A stretch of 22,355 bases of DNA from Lachnospiraceae bacterium UBA3732 (GTDB lineage: Bacteria > Bacillota > Clostridia > Lachnospirales > Lachnospiraceae): positions 1-22,355 of the forward strand of contig DFHD01000008.1 in the NCBI GenBank assembly GCA_002372545.1, in the 5' to 3' direction. Below the pieces are notes generated by a model, which saw only the letters and a program-made list of their open reading frames with translations, was not told where the DNA came from and did not search any database. Position numbers and translations under genes: made by a program. Shown here one piece after another: positions 6,883 to 13,147 of this stretch. The stretch's first letter is position 1. Each line of letters starts with the position of its first letter.

Positions 6883-7753
6883 GCTTCCGGCCTCCCTTCC
6901 TGCTCTTCTTTCCTCTTGGTCCCCGGCTGGGCTCTTCCTCAGGTCCGGCAATCCTCTGGAGCTGTTTTCTGAGACCGTCTTCATCCAGATCACGATAAAG
7001 CGTACCCTTATAAGCTACGGTCACCCCTCCGGTCTCCTCGGAAATGATCACCGTCATGCTGTCGGACACCTCGCTGATACCCAGCCCGGCCCTGTGCCGC
7101 GTACCGAGATCCTTATTGATGTCGTTTCTTTCCGTTAAAGGCAGATAGCAGGTTGCTGCCACCACCCGGTTATGCCGGATCAGAACGGCACCGTCATGAA
7201 GAGGCGTGTTCTTTTCAAATATATTGACCAGAAGCTGCTGGGAAATGGTGGCATCCACCTGAATGCCCGTGTTCTCCACCTCGCCCAGAGGCGTCATCTG
7301 CTCAATGACGATCAGCGCGCCGGTCTTTGCCATGGAAAGCTGCGTCGCAGTCTTCACCAGCTCATACACCGATTTTTCCGAAAGTCTGGCACCCAGATTC
7401 CTGTTCGAATCCAGGTTGATAAAATTCCTCAATATCTTCTTTCTGCCCAGCTCATCGAGCGCATGCCTCAGCTCCGGCTGGAACAGGATGATAAAGGCCA
7501 GAACAATAACATTCACCAGTTTTCTCGCGATCCAGAGAACCGTATTCAGGTGAAGGAGCGCTGCCAGTACCACAAAGATCAGTACAACAAGAATACCCTT
7601 TAACAGGGTCCATGCCCTGGTGGATTTAAACCAGAGCAGGATATGATAAAGAACGTATGCAATTAAAATGATGTCCAAGACATCGGACCAGGTTATTCTC
7701 GGAATGTAAAACCAGTCCAGATACGCCTTGAGCCATGTCCATAATCTATCCAT
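6869..7753 (-). CDS. cdaA: Diadenylate cyclase CdaA (c-di-AMP synthase)
   Basis: Condenses two ATP to cyclic di-AMP, an essential second messenger controlling potassium and osmolyte uptake and wall homeostasis. The 294-residue protein shows three N-terminal membrane helices (about residues 25-43, 52-70 and 75-92), then the DAC domain with the catalytic DGA motif at 187-189 (PLHDGAVLI) and the RHR motif at 219-221 (LGTRHRAGLG). The basic tail (GPRGKKSRKGGRKHENS) is short and probably disordered. The ATG at 7751-7753 has AGGAGG 6 nt upstream. Two uncharacterised membrane proteins precede it, and cdaR overlaps its end. No c-di-AMP riboswitch was seen upstream. Confidence 0.96.
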   Translation of the reverse strand: MDRLWTWLKAYLDWFYIPRITWSDVLDIILIAYVLYHILLWFKSTRAWTLLKGILVVLIFVVLAALLHLNTVLWIARKLVNVIVLAFIILFQPELRHALDELGRKKILRNFINLDSNRNLGARLSEKSVYELVKTATQLSMAKTGALIVIEQMTPLGEVENTGIQVDATISQQLLVNIFEKNTPLHDGAVLIRHNRVVAATCYLPLTERNDINKDLGTRHRAGLGISEVSDSMTVIISEETGGVTVAYKGTLYRDLDEDGLRKQLQRIAGPEEEPSRGPRGKKSRKGGRKHENS

Positions 7754-7790
7754 GGCGCCTCCTTATCATCATAATCCTCATACACCGGTT

Positions 7791-7870
7791 CAGACCGGAA
7801 GCATCATTTCAGAATCATCATCCCAAATCCTCAGACCGGAAGCATTACTCCGTGGCACCAGACCGGAAGC
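7791..7870. repeat. Three copies of a 12-bp repeat between a stop codon and cdaA
   Basis: CAGACCGGAAGC occurs exactly at 7791-7802, 7832-7843 and 7859-7870. On the minus strand each GCTTCCGGTCTG follows a stop-like triplet: TAAA, TAAT and TGAT. The first copy begins right after the stop codon of the preceding membrane protein gene, so the array looks like repeated copying of the gene end. Spacing is uneven (41 and 27 bp). No function is assigned. Confidence 0.7.
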
Positions 7871-7871
7871 T

Positions 7872-8831
7872 TTAATCTGCCTCCTCAGCTTCCTCGGGGA
7901 TCATTTCCTCCGTATCCATTGCTTTGGAGCGGTAACGTCTCTTTTCGCTGGGAATCTTCGGCACCGCCTTTACGTAGTAGAAATAATCATCATCCTCAAA
8001 TTCCACCCGCTCTGTATGCTTGTAATCCAGTATACCCTTTGCGATCCGTACGACGGCAGCCACCAGAAGGCCTACAAGAACGCCGAGGAACATATCGCCG
8101 GTATCCGGCTTTACCTTCATGATCGAACCGGTGATGGCGTAAATAATCGGGCTGAATACCGCGCATACGCCTGCCCCGACATACTGGAAATACTTATAGG
8201 GCAGCCGGTATACCACGCTGGAGATCAGAATGACCAGCATAAAGGTAATGCCGAGAAGCAAAACCTCCTTATTGCGGAGTACATTTTCTGTCAGATACTT
8301 GAATACCTCAACCTTTTCCGGATCCTCAGCCACAGCAAGCATAGTTTTCAGCTCGCCTGCCGCAATGGAAAACTGATAAACAAACAGGCCGAAAAGGGCA
8401 GGCAGCGCGCCTATCGCTCCGACCGTCACCAGAATGATCAGCGGAGCCGCAAACTTCAGATGCAGCATAATGAGCAGCGGCATCAGAAGGACAATATCGC
8501 TTTCCCTGGAGAAAAACCGCGCATATACACAGTAGATCAGAAGGAAAAATACCAGGAAGGCGAGGCCTACCATTGTAGAAATGGAGAAGCACTCCGAAGC
8601 CATGACTGCGCCTGCCGCAAAGAACATGAATCCCTGGGGCATCAGCGCCGTAAGCAGGGAGAGCAGCAGGGTAAAGGACTTCATATTTACCAGTTCAAAA
8701 TATCCATACATGTGCCGGATAGAAGTGAAAACGGCAAAGCACCATATAAACCGGAGGACCGGCGCGGTGATCTCATCATATTTACGAAGGAAATCTCTGA
8801 TTTGATTCCTGATTCTGATCAGCTGTTTCAT
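7872..8831 (-). CDS. Polytopic membrane protein of unknown function, upstream of cdaA
   Basis: I do not recognise a named family. The 319-residue protein begins MKQLIRIRNQIRDFLRKYDE, a basic amphipathic cytoplasmic start, and has about eight hydrophobic segments through residue 260. It then has a hydrophilic tail with an acidic-aromatic stretch (VEFEDDDYFYYVKAVPK) and a Glu-rich end (EEMIPEEAEEAD). A long loop (AVAEDPEKVEVFKYLTENV) divides the membrane part. There is no ATPase, protease or binding motif. Its ATG overlaps the stop of the upstream gene as ATGA (8828-8831), so the two are translated together; cdaA follows 118 nt later across a repeat-bearing gap. Context suggests a membrane partner connected with c-di-AMP or envelope homeostasis, which is inference only. 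The gene is real by frame, coupling and composition. Confidence 0.85.
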   Translation of the reverse strand: MKQLIRIRNQIRDFLRKYDEITAPVLRFIWCFAVFTSIRHMYGYFELVNMKSFTLLLSLLTALMPQGFMFFAAGAVMASECFSISTMVGLAFLVFFLLIYCVYARFFSRESDIVLLMPLLIMLHLKFAAPLIILVTVGAIGALPALFGLFVYQFSIAAGELKTMLAVAEDPEKVEVFKYLTENVLRNKEVLLLGITFMLVILISSVVYRLPYKYFQYVGAGVCAVFSPIIYAITGSIMKVKPDTGDMFLGVLVGLLVAAVVRIAKGILDYKHTERVEFEDDDYFYYVKAVPKIPSEKRRYRSKAMDTEEMIPEEAEEAD

Positions 8832-9364
8832 TGTTTCGGTTCGTTCTCCTTTCTGGCATCCTGCACTTCAGCATTTGCCAGGATTTTGTCAAGCTCATGG
8901 TCATCGTCTCCGATTGCCGAGCTCACCTTGACCGGATAGGCTTTGTTTCTTTTCCGCATCATGTCCTTTTCCTCACGCTTATATAAGCGCACAAGCCTTC
9001 TCAGGTTCCGGTTGTACCGGACCAGTCCGGGCTTCACCCGGTAAAACCGGATGGAATAGATGGTAAAGGCATAAACAAAGAAAATGCCAAGCACTCCGAC
9101 ATAACCCAGAAGCAGTCCGGACATCACCTTGAAATAATCCATGGTATAGACGTCGACGAGGAGCTTCTCGAAACGCACAGCAATGTAGATTCCTACGATC
9201 AGCCAGTACATGACCGTAGCCACGACCAGCGTTTTCAGGCAATTATATTTTACGTAGTCCTCCTTAAAATAACGGCTCATAACCAGATCCCGATTGTTCT
9301 CTTTTTTCTCGTAGATCGTGATCTGCGTCATCAGGCGGACTTTCTCTCTGTCTACCAAGATCAT
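8828..9364 (-). CDS. Small membrane protein of unknown function, first gene of the cdaA operon
   Basis: No family recognised. The 178-residue protein has a polar N-terminus (MTQITIYEKKENN region), two membrane helices (about residues 43-62, LVVATVMYWLIVGIYIAV, and about 78-100, LLLGYVGVLGIFFVYAF), then a strongly basic segment (RYNRNLRRLVRLYKREEK) and an acidic end. Both ends are predicted cytoplasmic. The ATG at 9362-9364 has AAGGAGGG immediately upstream; the longer frame to 9412 runs into the -10 box and is rejected. It overlaps the next gene by ATGA and is preceded by a good promoter. This makes it the leader gene of a transcript that continues into cdaA, cdaR and the sirtuin gene. Confidence 0.83.
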   Translation of the reverse strand: MILVDREKVRLMTQITIYEKKENNRDLVMSRYFKEDYVKYNCLKTLVVATVMYWLIVGIYIAVRFEKLLVDVYTMDYFKVMSGLLLGYVGVLGIFFVYAFTIYSIRFYRVKPGLVRYNRNLRRLVRLYKREEKDMMRKRNKAYPVKVSSAIGDDDHELDKILANAEVQDARKENEPKQ

Positions 9365-9407
9365 TACCCTCCTTCGGACGTGCATAAGCACAAATTCCCT
9401 GTGTATC

Positions 9408-9436
9408 ATCATACCCTAATCGAGGAAAAAATACAA
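9408..9436 (-). promoter_or_regulatory. Promoter of the membrane protein-cdaA operon
   Basis: The minus strand has TTGTAT (9431-9436), a 17-bp spacer and TATGAT (9408-9413), giving a leader of about 37 nt. Upstream, 9456-9477 is an almost pure A/G run on this strand, resembling an UP element. The divergent SDR gene must start transcription within the same 180 bp, but I could not pick a confident promoter for it. Confidence 0.6.
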
Positions 9437-9547
9437 GCAACTTCATTATGTTAAGTTTTTTTCCTTTTTTCTTTCTTGTATATTTAATGAGATTGTGTGA
9501 AAATAGAGTGGACGGACTATCCGTATCAATTCAATAAGGAGGCTGTT

Positions 9548-10324
9548 ATGGCTAAAAATTATTTTGATCTTACCGGACAGGTTGCTGTCGTTACAGGCGC
9601 ATCCACCGGACTTGGTGTACAGATGGCAAAGGCTCTGGCCAGCCAGGGCGCAAACATTGTCTGCATCGCAAGAAGGCAGAACCTGATCGATGAGGTGGCA
9701 AAAGAGATCACCGATGCTTTCGGTGTAAAGGCGATCGGCATCCGCTGCGATATCACCGATACCGAGAGCGTTAACAAGGCTGTGGATGATATCCTTGCCG
9801 AGTTCGGACGCATCGATATCCTGATCAACAACGCAGGTACCGGCGCAGTTGCCCCGGCTGAGGATATTACCGACGACCAGTTCTACAACGAGCTGAACAT
9901 CGACCTCTTCGGCTCCTTCCGCGTTGCCCGCGCTGTGGTAAAGAAGGCAATGATCCCCGCAAAATACGGCCGGATCATCAACATTGCTTCCATGTACGGC
10001 ATGGTTGGCAACAAGGTTGCCCCCTGCTCACCCTATCATGCGGCAAAGGGCGGCGTGGTCAACATGACCAGAGGCCTTGCGGCTGAGTGGGGCAAATACA
10101 ACATCAATGTGAATGCGATCTGCCCAGGCTACTTTTACTCTCCGCTGACAAAGGAGACGCTGGACAGCGATTTCTTCCAGGCAAATGCGAAGACCATGAT
10201 CCCGCTGTCCCGCTACGGCAATGAGGGAGAGCTGGATACCGCCGCTCTTTTCCTGGCAGCTCCCGCTTCCAGCTACGTTACCGGCGTGATCCTTCCCGTA
10301 GACGGCGGCTATACTTCCATGTAA
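9548..10324 (+). CDS. Short-chain dehydrogenase/reductase, gluconate 5-dehydrogenase/KduD-like
   Basis: Cytosolic NAD(P)-dependent oxidoreductase of the classical SDR family, 258 residues, the usual length. Visible motifs are FDLTGQVAVVTGASTGLG with the TGxxxGxG cofactor loop near residues 15-22, DILINNAG near 93, catalytic Ser in NIASMYGMVG, and the YHAAK Tyr-Lys pair. The C-terminal GVILPVDGGYTSM is typical of sugar-acid SDRs. The start MAKNYFDLTG resembles gluconate 5-dehydrogenase and 2-deoxy-gluconate 3-dehydrogenase, so a hexonate or uronate pathway is likely, but SDR substrates cannot be set from motifs. AAGGAGG stands 5 nt before the ATG at 9548, which decides the start over an upstream in-frame ATG at 9497. 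It is a single-gene unit, divergent from the cdaA operon and followed by a strong terminator. Confidence 0.88.
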   Translation: MAKNYFDLTGQVAVVTGASTGLGVQMAKALASQGANIVCIARRQNLIDEVAKEITDAFGVKAIGIRCDITDTESVNKAVDDILAEFGRIDILINNAGTGAVAPAEDITDDQFYNELNIDLFGSFRVARAVVKKAMIPAKYGRIINIASMYGMVGNKVAPCSPYHAAKGGVVNMTRGLAAEWGKYNINVNAICPGYFYSPLTKETLDSDFFQANAKTMIPLSRYGNEGELDTAALFLAAPASSYVTGVILPVDGGYTSM

Positions 10325-10440
10325 GGCCGCTTCCGGCTGCGTGATCCTTCATCGGGTACTCATGGCGTATAAGCCAAACAATGGAGTGTAGGTTAAGGCA
10401 ATAGATTATCATCTCAAAACAAAACTTACATAAAAATAAC
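10325..10440. other. Gap after the SDR gene, no feature seen
   Basis: Between the SDR stop codon and its terminator I see no gene, clear promoter or strong hairpin. A minus-strand open frame of 64 codons across this stretch has no ribosome binding site and overlaps the SDR gene end, so it is not called. Confidence 0.5.
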
Positions 10441-10469
10441 AGGCGGAGCAGCTCGCTCCGCCTGCTTTT
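10441..10469. terminator. Bidirectional terminator (SDR gene on plus, lipoprotein gene on minus)
   Basis: AGGCGGAGC (10441-10449) pairs with GCTCCGCCT (10455-10463), 9 bp with a 5-nt loop, followed by GCTTTTC on the plus strand. On the minus strand the same stem is followed by GTTATTTTTATG, so it can also end the convergent lipoprotein transcript. Confidence 0.85.
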
Positions 10470-10485
10470 CATTCCTGCCGGTTTT

Positions 10486-10630
10486 CAGCCCGATGAATCA
10501 CAGTCTGATTTAGTACAGTCTGATCGATCGCAGCTTGATGATTGCAATCTGATATATTACGGCCTTCTGTTTTACAGCCGGATATCTGATCTACGAGCTG
10601 ATGCGACGATCAGATATATTACGGCCGGAT
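10486..10630. repeat. Degenerate tandem repeat, period about 15 bp, in the lipoprotein 3' region
   Basis: Units start at 10486 (CAGCCCGAT), 10501 (CAGTCTGAT), 10516 (CAGTCTGAT), 10531 (CAGCTTGAT), 10545 (CAATCTGAT), with weaker units at 10560 and 10575 (CAGCCGGAT) and near 10591, 10606 and 10622. The consensus is CAGYYTGAT followed by about six variable bases. The last unit covers the end of the lipoprotein gene. A separate exact 14-bp direct repeat, GATATATTACGGCC, occurs at 10551-10564 and 10613-10626; its second copy contains the stop codon. Confidence 0.7.
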
Positions 10631-11194
10631 GCTCATATCGGTAACGCTGATATTGGAGATTGTTCCATCCCAGACAAAGCTCACATAGAAATCTCCATCC
10701 GAAGCCGTTCCGCCGTATTCCAGCTCGGCGTCTGTTCCGGTTAACCCGAAGGTGTTCACGGCATCCTCCCTGGAAGAACCAACCTTCAGTCCGCAGGCAA
10801 GAGCCACCTGGTCGTTCGCCGCTCCCTCACCCGGCAGATAAATACTCATGACCACATCATCCACATTTACCTCAACGCAAAAGCCATCGAAATAATAGGT
10901 GGTGACCTGACCTCTCGCATTAGGATCGCATGGCATTGCTGATGAAGCAGGTTTCACCTCTGCACCAAGCTTATCCTTAATATCTGAATACTTTACGCCA
11001 GGACTGAGCGAAAAACCGTTTACCACGACTGCACCCTTTCCCCGAATGCTGTCATCTGCCGCAGCCTCCGTACTTTCAGTGGATACGGAAGCTGCCTCCG
11101 TTTCCTTTGCCTCATCCTTCTTCCCGCAGGCAGAAAGCCCGAATGCCATGATCACTGCGGTTAATATAGCTGCTGTTCTCTTCTTCACGATCAT
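10619..11194 (-). CDS. Putative lipoprotein of unknown function
   Basis: The 191-residue protein begins with a basic, hydrophobic signal peptide (MIVKKRTAAILTAVIMAFG) and a lipobox LSAC-G with the lipidated Cys at about 22. It is thus expected on the outer face of the membrane after lipidation. A Glu/Ala/Ser/Thr-rich linker (about 28-50) follows. The compact domain (about 55-191) has phrases such as VVVNGFSLSPGVKYSDIKDKL, VTTYYFDGFCVEVNVDD and LKVGSSREDAVNTFG. The repeated pattern of a short strand plus 'G-S-S-x-E-x-A/x-x-x-F/L' resembles lipoproteins with paired beta-alpha repeats, but I do not assign a family. GAAGGAA stands before the ATG. It follows the rubrerythrin gene after 100 nt with a hairpin between, so co-transcription is uncertain. 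The region after its stop is a degenerate repeat array. Confidence 0.85.
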   Translation of the reverse strand: MIVKKRTAAILTAVIMAFGLSACGKKDEAKETEAASVSTESTEAAADDSIRGKGAVVVNGFSLSPGVKYSDIKDKLGAEVKPASSAMPCDPNARGQVTTYYFDGFCVEVNVDDVVMSIYLPGEGAANDQVALACGLKVGSSREDAVNTFGLTGTDAELEYGGTASDGDFYVSFVWDGTISNISVTDMSIRP

Positions 11195-11243
11195 TTCCTT
11201 CTTTCACTGATTATCGCACTGCTTTTGCAGCACCTGCTGAACA

Positions 11244-11281
11244 GATATCATGATATCGGGGGCAAAAGGTACTTTGCCCCC
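11244..11281 (-). terminator. Hairpin plus palindrome after the rubrerythrin gene
   Basis: GGGGGCAAA (11258-11266) pairs with TTTGCCCCC (11273-11281), 9 bp with a 6-nt loop, 13 nt after the rubrerythrin stop codon. It abuts a perfect 14-bp palindrome GATATCATGATATC (11244-11257). There is no U-tract, so it may act as an mRNA 3' stabiliser or a factor-dependent stop instead of a standard terminator. Confidence 0.5.
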
Positions 11282-11294
11282 AGGTATCAAACGA

Positions 11295-11960
11295 TTAATA
11301 GTTTTCTTCATGCACCTCAAAGAAGCTCTGGGGGTGATTACATACCGGACAAACCTCCGGTGCCTCGGTTCCCACAACGATGTGACCGCAGTTCCGGCAC
11401 TCCCAAACCTTAACCGTGCTCTTCTTAAATACTTCCTGCGCCTCTACATTCTTCAGCAATGCACGGTAACGCTCCTCGTGATGCTTCTCGATCTCGCCAA
11501 CTCCTCTGAATTTCGCGGCCAGTTCGGGGAAGCCCTCCTCCTCTGCTGTTTTGGCAAAGGATTCATACATATCTGTCCACTCATAGTTCTCGCCCTCAGC
11601 CGCAGCCAGAAGGTTATCCGTTGTGGAACCGATGCCCTCCAGCTCCTTAAACCAGAGCTTGGCATGTTCCTTCTCATTATCCGCCGTCTTCAGGAAGAGC
11701 GCAGCGATCTGCTCATATCCTTCCTTCTTTGCAACGGATGCAAAATAGGTATACTTGTTTCTCGCCTGGGACTCACCGGCAAAGGCAGCCTCCAGATTCT
11801 TTTCTGTTTTTGTTCCTGCATACTTTTTTTTCTTCTCTGCCGGAGATTCCTCGATCAGCTCCAGATTATCGCCGGTCGCCTTGCAAAGGGGGCAGACAGG
11901 AGTCTCACCATCCGGTACCTCGAATACCTCGCCGCAGATCTTGCATCTGTACTTTGCCAT
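11295..11960 (-). CDS. rbr: Rubrerythrin with rubredoxin-like zinc/iron sites at both ends
   Basis: Non-haem diiron peroxidase that reduces hydrogen peroxide with electrons from rubredoxin/NADH in anaerobes; cytosolic. The 221-residue protein has an N-terminal rubredoxin-like knuckle pair (CKIC at 6-9 and CPLC at 23-26), then the four-helix ferritin-like domain with diiron ligands in AFAGESQARNKY, DNEKEHAKLW, YEWTDMYESFAK and EIEKHHEERYRALL, then a C-terminal rubredoxin pair (CRNCGH and CPVCNH). Classical rubrerythrin has only the C-terminal rubredoxin, and reverse rubrerythrin only the N-terminal one, so the double form is less usual. GAAGGAGG stands 8 nt before the ATG at 11958-11960. It diverges from an EamA exporter across 239 nt with promoter-like boxes and an inverted repeat. 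Confidence 0.95.
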   Translation of the reverse strand: MAKYRCKICGEVFEVPDGETPVCPLCKATGDNLELIEESPAEKKKKYAGTKTEKNLEAAFAGESQARNKYTYFASVAKKEGYEQIAALFLKTADNEKEHAKLWFKELEGIGSTTDNLLAAAEGENYEWTDMYESFAKTAEEEGFPELAAKFRGVGEIEKHHEERYRALLKNVEAQEVFKKSTVKVWECRNCGHIVVGTEAPEVCPVCNHPQSFFEVHEENY

Positions 11961-12063
11961 AACACTTTCCTCCTTCTCTTCTAAATGATTCTTAGATATC
12001 CGCAGCTGTTCCTGCCTTGTTCATGCAAAGCAGCCGCCAGCGGTCATTACATGTTTCCAGTTT

Positions 12064-12092
12064 ATCATACTCCCCCTATTTAATCAATTTAA
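12064..12092 (-). promoter_or_regulatory. Candidate promoter of the rubrerythrin gene
   Basis: The minus strand has TATGAT at 12064-12069 with a 17-bp spacer to TTAAAT at 12087-12092. The -10 box is good, the -35 poor, which is compatible with an activated or regulated promoter. The -35 lies in the inverted repeat at 12087-12104. Confidence 0.5.
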
Positions 12093-12104
12093 CATGAGTT
12101 AAAT
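12087..12104. promoter_or_regulatory. Inverted repeat between rubrerythrin and EamA promoters
   Basis: ATTTAAC, four bases ATGA, GTTAAAT: a perfect 7-bp inverted repeat overlapping the rubrerythrin -35 box and lying 8 bp upstream of the exporter -35 box. It fits a dimeric regulator site. It does not match PerR or Fur consensus and has the half-sites of a Rex box in the opposite order. Confidence 0.4.
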
Positions 12105-12111
12105 CCCGCCC

Positions 12112-12140
12112 TTTACCCGCCTCCCGATTTATGATAAAAT
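12112..12140 (+). promoter_or_regulatory. Promoter of the EamA transporter gene
   Basis: TTTACC (12112-12117), 17-bp spacer, TAAAAT (12135-12140) with an extended -10 TG at 12132-12133. Transcription should start near 12147. Confidence 0.75.
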
Positions 12141-12143
12141 CTG

Positions 12144-12187
12144 CCGTGCAGCCGCACCGGCTGTTTTAGCATGATCATGCCGCACGG
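12144..12187 (+). promoter_or_regulatory. Nested inverted repeats in the EamA leader
   Basis: CCGTGC (12144-12149) faces GCACGG (12182-12187). Inside are AGCCG-CAC-CGGCT (12150-12162), followed by GTTTTAGC, and the palindrome GCATGATCATGC (12169-12180). The whole could fold as a small three-way junction between the transcription start and the ribosome binding site AAAGGAA. The outer stem may lie partly before the transcript start, so DNA operator function is equally possible. Confidence 0.35.
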
Positions 12188-12199
12188 AAAGGAATTTTT

Positions 12200-13147
12200 A
12201 TGAAACACAGAAAACTGGTGGGAAATCTTCTTCTCACCTTTACCGCCATCATCTGGGGAACCGCCTTCATGTTCCAGCGGACCGGAATGGATAAGATCGA
12301 GCCTATGACCTTTAACGCGGCAAGGATGGCTCTCGCCGCCGTTTTTATCGGGGCGTTTTCCCTTCTGACTGACCGCTATGCCGGCAGGAAAAAGCCCTCC
12401 GGGGCGCCGGTCCGGGGGAAGGAAAAAGAAGCCTTAACATGGAAAAAGAATCTCAGGGGCGGAATCGTCTGCGGCTGTTTTCTCGGTCTGGCCAGCATTT
12501 TCCAGCAGATGGGGCTGGTTTACACCACTGCGGGAAAGGCCGGCTTCATCACCGCCATGTATATGCTCATCGTCCCGGTCATCGGCTTCCTGTTTTTTAA
12601 AAAGAAAAACACCTGGCTCGTCTGGGTTGCCGTGGCTATGGGCATCGCCGGCATGTATCTTCTCTGCATGACCGAAAGCCTTTCCCTGACCCGCGGCGAT
12701 GCACTGGTTCTGGTCTGCGCCTTTCTTTTCAGCGGCCATATTCTGAGCTGCGACCATTACACCCGGAAGGGTGACCCGCTGAAGCTTTCCACCATCCAGT
12801 TTATCCTGGCCACATTGATTTCCCTTGCGGGGGCAATGATCCGGGAGCATCCCACTCTGCAGCAGCTTTCCTCCGCCGCCCTGCCCATTCTCTACTGCGG
12901 GCTTGTTTCCGGCGGCATCGGCTATACCCTGCAGATGATCTCGCAAAAAATGACCGATCCCACATCTGCCTCACTGATCATGAGTCTGGAATCGGTCTTT
13001 GCCGTCATATCCGGCGCCCTCTTTCTGCATGAAAGCATGCGGCCGAAGGAGCTGGCCGGCTGTATCATCATGTTTCTCGCCATCCTTCTTGTGCAGCTCC
13101 CTATAGGACGCCCCGAGGAAGCCGCAGATTATCCAAATGACAAATAG
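12200..13147 (+). CDS. EamA-family (DMT superfamily) transporter, probable metabolite exporter
   Basis: The 315-residue integral membrane protein has about ten helices arranged as two EamA repeats. The first is LLLTFTAIIWGTAFMFQR to about residue 145 (the AIIWGTAF motif is typical), the second from about 150 to 305, ending IIMFLAILLVQLP. A hydrophilic insert (DRYAGRKKPSGAPVRGKEKE) separates helices 2 and 3. Such proteins usually export amino acids, nucleobases or other small metabolites; the substrate cannot be set here. The ATG at 12200 follows AAAGGAA. It has its own extended -10 promoter and diverges from rubrerythrin. Its last 19 nt overlap the end of the convergent YdcF-type gene, and no terminator is seen between them. 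Confidence 0.9.
   Translation: MKHRKLVGNLLLTFTAIIWGTAFMFQRTGMDKIEPMTFNAARMALAAVFIGAFSLLTDRYAGRKKPSGAPVRGKEKEALTWKKNLRGGIVCGCFLGLASIFQQMGLVYTTAGKAGFITAMYMLIVPVIGFLFFKKKNTWLVWVAVAMGIAGMYLLCMTESLSLTRGDALVLVCAFLFSGHILSCDHYTRKGDPLKLSTIQFILATLISLAGAMIREHPTLQQLSSAALPILYCGLVSGGIGYTLQMISQKMTDPTSASLIMSLESVFAVISGALFLHESMRPKELAGCIIMFLAILLVQLPIGRPEEAADYPNDK

Noticed and set aside
7728..8939. 403-codon plus-strand open frame
   Set aside because: Antisense to the 319-residue membrane protein, which has ATGA coupling and a sensible hydrophobic pattern; the plus-strand peptide is His/Gln/Arg-rich noise.
12080..12104. Rex (NADH-sensing) binding site
   Set aside because: The half-sites TTAAC and GTTAA are in the opposite order from the Rex consensus, and the flanking match is poor.
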